DNA of 64,000 bases from Saprospiraceae bacterium (GTDB taxonomy: Bacteria > Bacteroidota > Bacteroidia > Chitinophagales > Saprospiraceae), in NCBI GenBank assembly GCA_016709995.1, contig JADJLQ010000001.1, positions 1,336,001 to 1,400,000 of the forward strand. The letters are read 5' to 3'. The notes below the pieces were generated by a model. That model saw only the letters and a list, made by a program, of their open reading frames with translations. It searched no databases and was not told where the DNA came from. Shown here in pieces: positions 43,553 to 53,000 of this stretch. Each line of letters begins with the position of its first letter. The first letter of the stretch is position 1. A program made the translations under genes and the position numbers.

Positions 43553-44267
43553 AATCAATGTTTTTCTGATGCATCTTATCCAAAAACGACTCGAAGGGAG
43601 AATACCCCCAGGAAATTCTCCAATCGACAATGTCCGGGACGACCAAACTGTCCAAATATCTTGTTGAGTGATCGATTCTGTTCAATATCTCCTTCGTAGT
43701 ATAAGCTATAGTTCCGTGGCCTGGTACCATGGTCTCCACCTTACATTCCTTCAAGATTTTTTTTACAGTATCCATCGACTCGTGATAATGACCAATAGTG
43801 TCCTCAATAAATGGAAACTCCACATTGGACAGATAATCGCCTGCCACCAGCAAACCAAGCTCGGGCAATAGGCTAAAGAGGCCATCAGCAGTATGCCCCT
43901 GAGCCGCGTAGAACTTGATGTCTATTCCTCCTAGCCTGTATTCTGACTGGGTTTCGGGCCTTATGAGCATGTCCAGCTCAGGGTAACGGAGCGAGACTGA
44001 TCTGTCTATATAATATTCATCATCTATAGCCCGCAGCTGAGCTAGCGATCTGGACTTATCCTGCCGCACCTCCATGAGATCTGACCCGATTTGAGTAAAA
44101 CCTTCAAAATATGGCCGCCCTACGATATGATCATAATCTCCGTGCGTGTAAATCAAAAATTTGCCAAAATGAGAGACTTCTGGAATAGCTTCCTGAATGG
44201 ACAATAGTTCATCCGGGGTATAAGCCGGATCCCAAATGACATCGGTCTGCGCATAATGACATGCCAC
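43530..44267 (-). CDS. MBL-fold hydrolase (variant metal motif; true start probably upstream)
   Basis: 245 residues from the GTG at 44267. Metal motif is IYTHGDYDHIVG: H42, D44, D46, H47, so the second His of HxHxDH is replaced by Asp. Other ligands appear in AAQGHTADG, VAGDYLSN and MVPGHG. Substrate unknown. Upstream of 44267 the same frame continues with family-like sequence (LTIKTFKVSDHISVFQ, STLWQLNSVACHY) to about 44342 without any ATG, GTG or TTG start. One base too many near 44338-44342 would restore an ATG at 44349. So the N-terminal 25-30 residues are probably real and the start shown is only formal. The downstream DUF3052 gene overlaps its end by 23 bases. Confidence 0.8.
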   Translation of the reverse strand: MACHYAQTDVIWDPAYTPDELLSIQEAIPEVSHFGKFLIYTHGDYDHIVGRPYFEGFTQIGSDLMEVRQDKSRSLAQLRAIDDEYYIDRSVSLRYPELDMLIRPETQSEYRLGGIDIKFYAAQGHTADGLFSLLPELGLLVAGDYLSNVEFPFIEDTIGHYHESMDTVKKILKECKVETMVPGHGTIAYTTKEILNRIDHSTRYLDSLVVPDIVDWRISWGYSPFESFLDKMHQKNIDYVRSHKI

Positions 44268-44349
44268 AGAATTGAGCTGCCATAGGGTGCTTTGGAATAC
44301 GCTGATGTGGTCTGAGACCTTAAAGGTTTTGATGGTTAAAATTAAGCAT

Positions 44350-44643
44350 GAAAACCCATTTCTGCTTCAAAATCGCGATTTCACTAAAATATATTACTAA
44401 AAAAAAACATATTCTTTTTAAATAATATTTAACACATTACGAAAAAGTGTAATTTATAAAATAATGATCAGTAGTGCTTAACGATTATTAATTTTAACAC
44501 AAGTGTATCATATTGTTATTTTACTGAATATCAAACACTTAATTAATGAATTTGGTACGGTTTTGGAAAATAGCCTGCTATGACATCAGACAAAATAATT
44601 TTAATCAAATTAACTATTGAATTTAAATCAAACACTTTCTAGA
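44350..44643. other. AT-rich leader region, no gene seen
   Basis: About 290 very AT-rich bases separate the minus-strand MBL gene from the first cysteine-rich giant. The region must hold the promoter of the giant, but I find no exact TAnnTTTG box; TGAATTTG near 44550 is one base off. No open frame or RNA fold is evident. Confidence 0.4.
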
Positions 44644-47600
44644 ATGAAAAAGACAATTACCTTCCCAAGTTTGAAACGATGTTGGCTACCGGCGCTGCTA
44701 GCATTGTTTTACTCATTGAACTTGAGCGCACTAGAACCATGTAATCTTGTGTGTAACGATCATGTCAATGCATCCATGCCGGCTGACAATTGCGTACGCG
44801 ATTTTTTCCCGGAAGATTTCTTGGAGAATCCTGATCCAGCTTGTACCAGTTATGCTGTTAAACTCAACTATCCTTATGGTACTGACAAGGTTTCAGGAGA
44901 TACCAGTGTCAATCGCAGCCATATCGGTTACACCTTTATATATAGTGTATTCGATAAAAGCACTAAAAATAGCTGCTGGGGCTATGTAACCATTGAAGAT
45001 AAAGCTGCTCCTCAACCTTTGTGTAAAAACGCAAAGGTATCCTGCTTTCAGGTAGCACGGCTCACTGAGATTGTAGGTGATGTCATAGACAATTGCGGTC
45101 AGTTAGGCGCTGCAGCCATTGAAAATCTACTTTGGACAGAATACGGTTGTACTGATCCACGAGGATTAGGCCGGGTCATCAGATCTATCCGTACCTGGGA
45201 CGAGTGGGGCAACTCCTCTACTTGTACAGATACCCTGACGATCGGTAGAGATTCTCTAGAAAATATAAAGTGTCCAGACCTGATATCTTTAGGATGTCGG
45301 GTACTTTGCAAAAAAGTTGATAACACTAAATCAAATTCAGACAAAGCAAATTTTGATTTAATTCAGCTTTCAAGCGTTGAATCAAATGCCAACTACCCTA
45401 CTCCTGCTTTTTTATTAAAACTTCAGCAGCGTGATACTTTTGGAGGCGCAAGAAAATGTGTTCCTGCAGGATTAAAAGTAGTTCCCTTTATATCTGATAG
45501 CGTGTTAGTAGTAAGAGCAGGTACTTGTTATAGAGTTGATTCTTGTGTAGCCATGTATCCTGCACCTGGTGGGTTCTGCAAAACCAGCCTTACCTGGAGA
45601 GATCAGGTTATCCCAATATGTGGTACCGGATTTAAAATCAGAAGAGAATGGCTCATCAATGACTGGTGCTCTGGCAGAGATACTGTCTGTGTACAGTATA
45701 TCAAAGTAGAAGATAAAGAAAAACCAGTAATAAAATCTGATAGCAAATTATATTATTCAGCCAATACCGGCCCACACGATTGTTTTGCCAATGTAGCGAT
45801 AGCTGCTTTGCTCGTCGATGATTGCGATCCTAATCCAAAACAAGAATATATCGCAGAATACGATCTCGGAGGTCATGGTGGAAAAATAGTCATTTTAAGT
45901 GGTACTCTACCTGCTACGCTTAAATTACCTGCCATCGTATCAGCCAAGGGTGGTAAAGTATATCATACAGTGAAAGTATCTATCTCTGACGCATGTCTTA
46001 ATAGGACTGAGGCAGAGATCACGGTCAAAGTAAAAGATGTCACTCCTCCTAATCCTGTTTGTATCGAATATACACAGACTACAGTAGATCCTAGTACTTG
46101 TTGGGCAAGAGTTTATGCAGAAGATTTGGATCATGGTAGCAAGGACAATTGTTGTGATGTACTTCACTTTGCGGTCGCTCATATGGACACCATAGAGTTT
46201 TATCGCAAACAATGGACAGACTATTGGAATGCTAGCTGCAAATCCGATTATTGGAACCATAAAGCCTATTGGGACAAATGGTTGGAAAGATGGATCAACT
46301 GCTTTGTATTTGCAGATTATATCGATTTATCTGAGTGTGGTACTAACCAGGTAGTGTTGAGAGTATACGAAGCATGCGGAGTGCCTTTATATGATCCTCA
46401 TGTATTCCCTTGTTCTAAACATGACTGGTTTGCTTACAATACATGGAGTATGTGCAGATTGTGGCACAACTACAAGTTCTTTGGTGTAAAAACTAAAGAT
46501 TGCGACCGTGGATTTGGCCCCGTATGTGCGCCTACTCATTGGAAGCCAGGTACTTCACCTAATTTTTATACAGATTATTCTCCACTATATCCAAGTGCAG
46601 AGACTTATGCACAAAGTTGTGACTTCTATTTCCCTGAAGAAGAAGTACTAGTGCAAGTTGGTAATAATACTGATGGAGGCAATGCTCCTGGCAATACTTG
46701 TTCTGCCAGATTATACAGTGACTGCATGATCAATATTTTGGTAGACGACAAAACATTGCCTGTATGCCAGGAACCACAAGACAAGCTTGCATTCTGTGAT
46801 GGGGTTTTAGGATACCAAAACGAATATGCCAATACGGCTTGCCATGATTATGATTACTCCACTGTAACTACCAAAGACCGTGCAACTTTTGGAACGCTCA
46901 ATGACAATATTAAGGATAAGACTTGTGTTGACAAAAACGGAGATCCATACAAGCAAATCGAATGCAGTGTAGAAAACAATTCTACCGAAGATATCAAAGA
47001 CCCCACAGGCAAAGAATATGGTTGGTATGGCTGTAGCATCTATGGTCCTCCATCACACGGACCAAACGATCATGGACCGATCATAGATCTTTGTGGCAAT
47101 ACTGACTCATGGACACCGATTTATTGCCATAGCTGGTTATGTTTGGACAAAACTGATCAGGCAGGTAAATTCGATGCTTCAACTCTATTTGATACTCCAG
47201 TGGCTCACCAGGGAAATCCCGGTAGTGCCTCCGCTGGAGAAGGCAAATTCTATATCTGGGATAACTGTACACTTCCTGTCATTACCACTACCAATGATGT
47301 ATATCTCGATAATTGCGGCAATGGATGGATCAGAAGAACCTGGACTGCCAAAGACAAATGTGAAAACAAAATCGTGTGTGATCAAAAAATCATTGTGAAA
47401 CACAGATCTGACTTTGAGGTAGAATTTCCAAAAGATTTAGTCATCAATTGTGATGTTAAAGGAAGCACCAGCCCGGATGTCACCGGCAAACCTATCGTAA
47501 TGGATGATGATTGTGAATTAGTCGGAGTAAACTATGAAGATGTCAGATATGATATCGTTCCAGACGCCTGTTATAAAATCGTCCGTACCTGGAAGTTAAT

Positions 47601-49686
47601 CGACTGGTGCAAATATGATCCAAATGCTCATGATAGAAATGCAGAGGTGATCGTGGATGATCGTAAAGTAGCTGATACTGCCAATAGATATTGTGTGTAC
47701 AGACACCTCAAAGACGAAGGTGATGGTTATATCACTTATACTCAGATCATCAAAGTGATAGATACAGAAGCACCTGTAGTCACTACTAAAGACACTACTA
47801 TCTGCTTGTATACCGGTACAGATGCAGATTGCACTGCTCCAAATTTATCTATACCATTTGTAGCCACAGATAATTGTACTGATGCAAGCAAAATTACTTT
47901 CCGCTGGGAGTTGGATCAAAATGCAAGTAGTGCTGATATCGCTGCAAAACGATATAACAAAGCCAGCATCGACCTGACTAAAGCCAATGTATCTGCTTTC
48001 ACTTCTACTACTATCAAAGATGGCACTCATCTGGTACATGTCATCGCTGAAGACAATTGTGGTAATGAAGATACCTCTACGTTTGTCCTGATAGTAAAAG
48101 ATTGCAAAAAACCAACACCATATTGCTATAATGGTATCGCAACTGTGTTAATGCCTAGTACTGGAGAAATCACCGTATGGGCTAGCGACCTGAATGCAGG
48201 TAGTTATGACAATTGCACTCCAAAAGCTTCGCTAAATTATTCTTTTGATGATGAAGGATTGATCTCCAGCAGAACGTTTAAATGTGCAGACATACCAAAC
48301 GGAATCAGCGTCACTATTGAAGTAGATATCTATGTATGGGATGCTGCGGGCAATAATGATTTCTGTAGAACATACTTATTGATTCAGGATGGAAATGGCA
48401 ATAAGTGTCCTGACAATACCGGCGCAGCTGGTTCTATCGCAGGAAAAATCACTACTGAAAGTGAAGAACCTGTAGAGAAAGTAGCTATGAATATCAAAAG
48501 TTCACGCCCTATGTCAGCTTATATGACAGACATCAAAGGTCTGTATGCTTTCAAAGGATTACCGATTCCCGATAGTTATACCATCACGCCTAATAGGGAC
48601 GATGACCCAATGAACGGTGTTAGCACGATAGACCTGGTATTAATTCAAAAACACATACTTGGTGTAGAACCGCTTAAGACCGCTTATAAAATGATTGCTG
48701 CGGATGTGGATCGCAACAATGATATCACAGTCCTTGACTTGGTAGAATTGCGTAAATTGATTCTCACAGTGTATGACAAACTACCCAACAATACCAGTTG
48801 GAGATTTGTCCCACGATCATATGATTTCAGCAAAACAAATGCTCCGCTTCAAGTCAGTTTCCCTGAGCAGTTGAACATCAATGATCTCAGCAGAGATGAA
48901 TTAAATAGAGATTTTGTAGGTATCAAAGTTGGAGATGTCAATGCCTCTTCCATCCCACACAGTCTACTTGGCGCTGAAGCAAGAGAAGCTGCAGGTACAC
49001 TTAGATTCAAATCAATGGACCGTCATTTGAAAGCAGGTGAAGAAGCCATCATCGATTTCACAGCTGAAAACTTCAATAAAATCGATGGCTACCAGTTTTC
49101 ACTATCAGTAGCAGGATTGACTGTAGTAGATGTATATCCCGGAGCATTAAAAGTGACTGCAGATAATTTTGGTTTGACTAAATTAAGCAATGGGTACATC
49201 ACTACCAGCTGGAGTGATATCAATGCCACCGGCCAGGCTACTACGGTAAAAAATGGCACTACTCTATTTAGCGTAAAAGTAAAAGCAACAAAAGAACTCA
49301 CATTAAGTGACAATCTACACATCAACTCCAGATATACAAGAGCAGAAGCTTATGCCTCTGAAAATGCAAATACTAAATTGCTCAATGTATCTCTTGAATT
49401 TGGAAATGCTTCCAACGCTACTTTAAGCAATGCCTTGTATCAAAACACACCAAACCCTTTCAAATCACAGACTGTCATCGGATTTGAATTGGCCAGAAGT
49501 GAAAAAGCAACCATCACCGTGACAGATGTGACCGGCAAAACGATCAAATCTTATAAAGTAGATGGAGTAAAAGGAGTCAACAGATTAGTATTAAACAGAG
49601 GTGATTTTGGATCAGCCGGAGTGCTTTATTACTCTATTGAAACCAAATCATTTAATGATACTAAAAAGATGCTTCTTATGGAGTAA
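44644..49686 (+). CDS. Giant cysteine-rich secreted protein with dockerin-like, cohesin-like and type A T9SS domains (copy 1)
   Basis: 1680 residues from the ATG at 44644 (a TTG at 44617 precedes it, but the ATG starts the signal peptide MKKTITFPSLKRCWLPALLA). The mature N-terminus begins CNLVCNDHVNASMPADNCVR. Cysteine-rich Ig/HYR-like domains follow, with linkers such as KDVTPPNPVC, VIDTEAPVVTTKDTTIC and VKDCKKPTPYC. An aromatic-rich insert (about residues 515-575) has FYRKQWTDYWNASC and ERWINCFVFADYIDLSEC. A carboxypeptidase-regulatory fold lies near 1270-1320. Dockerin-like helices are at 1322-1385 (GVSTIDLVLIQKHILG, AADVDRNNDITVLDLVELRK). Then come WRFVPRSYDF and DFVGIKVGDVN, a cohesin-like domain near 1455-1570, and a type A sorting domain (YQNTPNPFKSQTVIGFEL). 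Probably a surface-layer or matrix protein; function unknown. Confidence 0.92.
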   Translation: MKKTITFPSLKRCWLPALLALFYSLNLSALEPCNLVCNDHVNASMPADNCVRDFFPEDFLENPDPACTSYAVKLNYPYGTDKVSGDTSVNRSHIGYTFIYSVFDKSTKNSCWGYVTIEDKAAPQPLCKNAKVSCFQVARLTEIVGDVIDNCGQLGAAAIENLLWTEYGCTDPRGLGRVIRSIRTWDEWGNSSTCTDTLTIGRDSLENIKCPDLISLGCRVLCKKVDNTKSNSDKANFDLIQLSSVESNANYPTPAFLLKLQQRDTFGGARKCVPAGLKVVPFISDSVLVVRAGTCYRVDSCVAMYPAPGGFCKTSLTWRDQVIPICGTGFKIRREWLINDWCSGRDTVCVQYIKVEDKEKPVIKSDSKLYYSANTGPHDCFANVAIAALLVDDCDPNPKQEYIAEYDLGGHGGKIVILSGTLPATLKLPAIVSAKGGKVYHTVKVSISDACLNRTEAEITVKVKDVTPPNPVCIEYTQTTVDPSTCWARVYAEDLDHGSKDNCCDVLHFAVAHMDTIEFYRKQWTDYWNASCKSDYWNHKAYWDKWLERWINCFVFADYIDLSECGTNQVVLRVYEACGVPLYDPHVFPCSKHDWFAYNTWSMCRLWHNYKFFGVKTKDCDRGFGPVCAPTHWKPGTSPNFYTDYSPLYPSAETYAQSCDFYFPEEEVLVQVGNNTDGGNAPGNTCSARLYSDCMINILVDDKTLPVCQEPQDKLAFCDGVLGYQNEYANTACHDYDYSTVTTKDRATFGTLNDNIKDKTCVDKNGDPYKQIECSVENNSTEDIKDPTGKEYGWYGCSIYGPPSHGPNDHGPIIDLCGNTDSWTPIYCHSWLCLDKTDQAGKFDASTLFDTPVAHQGNPGSASAGEGKFYIWDNCTLPVITTTNDVYLDNCGNGWIRRTWTAKDKCENKIVCDQKIIVKHRSDFEVEFPKDLVINCDVKGSTSPDVTGKPIVMDDDCELVGVNYEDVRYDIVPDACYKIVRTWKLIDWCKYDPNAHDRNAEVIVDDRKVADTANRYCVYRHLKDEGDGYITYTQIIKVIDTEAPVVTTKDTTICLYTGTDADCTAPNLSIPFVATDNCTDASKITFRWELDQNASSADIAAKRYNKASIDLTKANVSAFTSTTIKDGTHLVHVIAEDNCGNEDTSTFVLIVKDCKKPTPYCYNGIATVLMPSTGEITVWASDLNAGSYDNCTPKASLNYSFDDEGLISSRTFKCADIPNGISVTIEVDIYVWDAAGNNDFCRTYLLIQDGNGNKCPDNTGAAGSIAGKITTESEEPVEKVAMNIKSSRPMSAYMTDIKGLYAFKGLPIPDSYTITPNRDDDPMNGVSTIDLVLIQKHILGVEPLKTAYKMIAADVDRNNDITVLDLVELRKLILTVYDKLPNNTSWRFVPRSYDFSKTNAPLQVSFPEQLNINDLSRDELNRDFVGIKVGDVNASSIPHSLLGAEAREAAGTLRFKSMDRHLKAGEEAIIDFTAENFNKIDGYQFSLSVAGLTVVDVYPGALKVTADNFGLTKLSNGYITTSWSDINATGQATTVKNGTTLFSVKVKATKELTLSDNLHINSRYTRAEAYASENANTKLLNVSLEFGNASNATLSNALYQNTPNPFKSQTVIGFELARSEKATITVTDVTGKTIKSYKVDGVKGVNRLVLNRGDFGSAGVLYYSIETKSFNDTKKMLLME

Positions 49687-50050
49687 TTAAATAGTCTATA
49701 ACATGGATCATGAATTGATCTTTTGATAGAAATGCTGTCTTGATTGAGAGCCCGGTACCAACTACCGGGCTCTTTTTTTTGATGATTCATCATTTCATAA
49801 AAAATGACCCAATGATTCCATAGGATGAACAAGGGCAAGTATTTTAAAAAAACTATGGATTAAGATCATTCTGATTAAATGATATTAATCTTTATTCTAT
49901 TGTATAAAAATATGATTGTTAGCACCCTTAATGCTCATATTAAACACAGCTTTTATAAGTTAAATCAATATTCCAAATACATAGCTAAATGTGCATGATT
50001 TTTGCCGTGTATAGTCTAATTTTCCGCTAATTAACTAATTAATAATCACC
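49687..50050. other. Intergenic region between the two giants
   Basis: About 364 bases. It contains the terminator at 49748-49780 and then an AT-rich leader for the second giant. No gene or exact promoter box seen. Confidence 0.5.
49748..49780 (+). terminator. Strong rho-independent terminator after giant copy 1
   Basis: GAGCCCGGTA (49748-49757), loop CCAAC, TACCGGGCTC (49763-49772), then eight T. A 10-bp perfect stem, so the two paralogs are separate transcription units. Confidence 0.92.
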
Positions 50051-53000
50051 GTGAAGAGTCATATCAGCTATTTAATAATTGTAGGTATATTATTTCTTAA
50101 TTTAAATGCAGGTCGCACTCAAACTTGCTATTTATCCTGCAATGATCATGTGCATGCATCCCTTCCTTCGGATAATTGTTTTCGATCATTTGATGTAGAA
50201 GATTTTTTGCAAAATCCCGATCCTGCATGTAGCACGTACTCTCTAAACATAGTCCATCCTTACGGTACCAGTCAGCTGGACAGCAACAAAGTAGATGCAT
50301 CTCATCTGGGTTATACCATCGTATTCCAGGTAAAAAATGGAGGCAATAGTTGCTGGGGATATGTCACTATCGAGGACAAAGCACCACCGCAACCTTTCTG
50401 TAAAAACAGCACTATTTCATGTTTTCAATTTAACAAAATTTCAGAACTCAATAAGGTCGTAGTCGATAATTGCTCCGAAGAAGGAAAATCAATCATCGAA
50501 AAGTTAATTTGGCAAGACTATGCCTGCGACTCTGTGGGCATCACCGGCAAAGTGATTAGAACGATTCGCACCATCGATCCCTGGGGAAATAGTGGCGCTT
50601 GTACAGATACCCTTAGAATCCGTAAAGATTCTTTCCCATTGATCAAATGCCCGGATATGATCAATCTGGCTTGTATTATGCTTTGTAAAAAAGCAGGCAA
50701 TAAAGAATCAAAAGATGATCCTGCCAATTTTGATACTTTCACATTTTCCTCTAATAAATTCGATGCCAATTATCCATCCCCTGAAAAACTTATCGAACTC
50801 CAAAAAAGGGACACTTTTAAAAGCAATGTCAATAAATGCATTCCTGCAAACCTTAGAGTCGTTCCATTTATAAAAGACAGTGTATTCAAATTTATCAATG
50901 GAGTCTGCACTTTAGTTGATACTTGTGTATCGATGTATCCTTCCACAGGAATCTTGTGCAAAATGTTATTGAGATATGACGACTTGATTTTTCCGGTTTG
51001 TGGCAACGGCTTTAAAGTAAGAAGAGAATGGACCTTTACCAATTGGTGTACCGGACAAGACACCATATGCGTACAATATATCAATGTAGAAGATAAAGTC
51101 GCACCCATCGTCAAAACCAATTTCACTATCCCATTCAGACAGAAAGGCAGAAGACTGGAGATGGTCATCCCTGGATATAGACTCAACGTAGCTACCAATG
51201 CTCACGATTGTTATGCAACCTTCTGCCTGGATAGTCTCAAGACTGACGATTGTTCATTACATCATCAGACTTATTCAGTCACTTATCCGGACCCATCCCG
51301 CAATGGATCATTGACTACCAAAGCAGGTACTTTAAAAGATTGTATGACCTTACCTGGCAGTCCAAACAATTATCTTTTAAGTGATAATCTACCTTTTACT
51401 AAAGCAGGGTTTGAGGATTTTACCATGCCGCGCAACTGTTTTCCAATATTTATTCAAGCTCAGGACGAATGTTTCAATACCACCAACAGTGATCTCAAAA
51501 TAATAGACAGCCGAAGCAGTCGTATTGTATACCAGGCTCCATTCGGCTATGCGGGTGTAGCGCTGGTTTGTATTACGGATGAGACTCCTCCCAATCCTGT
51601 TTGCATTAAAACTTTACAGACGACTATAGATCCTGAACAATGCTGGAGCCGTATATACGCCGCTGATCTGGACAAAGGCAGTAAAGATAATTGTTGCGAT
51701 ATTCTTCATTTTGCAGTAGCCAACATGGATTCTGTAGTTTACTATCGTAGCAAATATGCCAAACAAATGGAAGATTCATGTGGTAAAGAACTTTATTGGA
51801 AATACAAACCATTCCATGATGAATTCATTGAAAACTGGATTAATTGTTATGTTTTTAAAGATTACGTAGACCTGACCGAATGCAATCAAAATCAACTCAT
51901 ACTTAGAGCGTACGAAGCCTGTGGTGTGCCGAGATATGATGACCATATCTATACTTGTGGTGCTCATTCATGGTTTTGTTACAATACCTACCCAGCCTTC
52001 ATGCTTTGGCATAACTATCTGAAAATCAAATCTAATCAGGATGTTTGTACTGGTACATTTCCTTGGTATTGCAGAAACAAGCATCTCTCCTTGATGTCTT
52101 CACTTCTGTCCGATCCCAAAGAATTGTGGATTCCAAAATATCCAGGCTCCACCCGGCTTATTTTATATCCTGAGCTCCCAATCGAAACAGCTTATTGCTT
52201 CCCTGAGTTTTATTTTGAAGCAGCACCGCTCAGTGGCACAGATGCGCCTAACGCTCCCGGCAATACTTGTAGCAAACGACTGTATAGCGACTGTATGGTC
52301 ACCGTATTGGTAGATGACAAAACGCCACCCGTGGCCATCAATCCCCAGGACAAATTTTGGTATTGTGACAATGTATCTTCTGACGAGGATGACAGATATG
52401 AATATGCCAGATGTGATGACGAATCCTGGTCTATGGACAACGCAAAAGATAAAATGTGTACGGATGAAAAAGGTATACCCTATAATCAAATAGAATCGAT
52501 TAAAGAAAATGACGCTTATGCTGCAGATACCATAGATCCTACAGGCAAATTTTATGGCTGGTATGGATGCAATATCTACGGTGGAGCGCATCCGGATGAG
52601 CACGGAGGATTGATCTCCTGCCCATCTACGATGAACTCCTGGGCTCCGGTATACTGCCGTAGCTGGTTGATACTGGATTCTACCGATGCAGCAGGCAAAG
52701 TAAACCCTTTGCAACAGTTTGATACTCCAATATTGCACAATGGCAATCCTGGAAATGCTGATGCTGGTAATGGCCATTTTTATATCTGGGACAATTGTTG
52801 GATGAATCTCTCCAGCCTGGATTCTACCGATGTATCCTATTTTGACAATTGTGGTAATGGTTGGATCAAACGAACCTGGACAGCCAAAGACAAATGCGGC
52901 AATTCAGTCTCTGTCGATCAAAAAATCACTACCAAGCATCGTTCAGACTTTGAAGTTCTGTTTCCTCAGGACAAAATGACCCTTTGTGGCAATATGGAAG

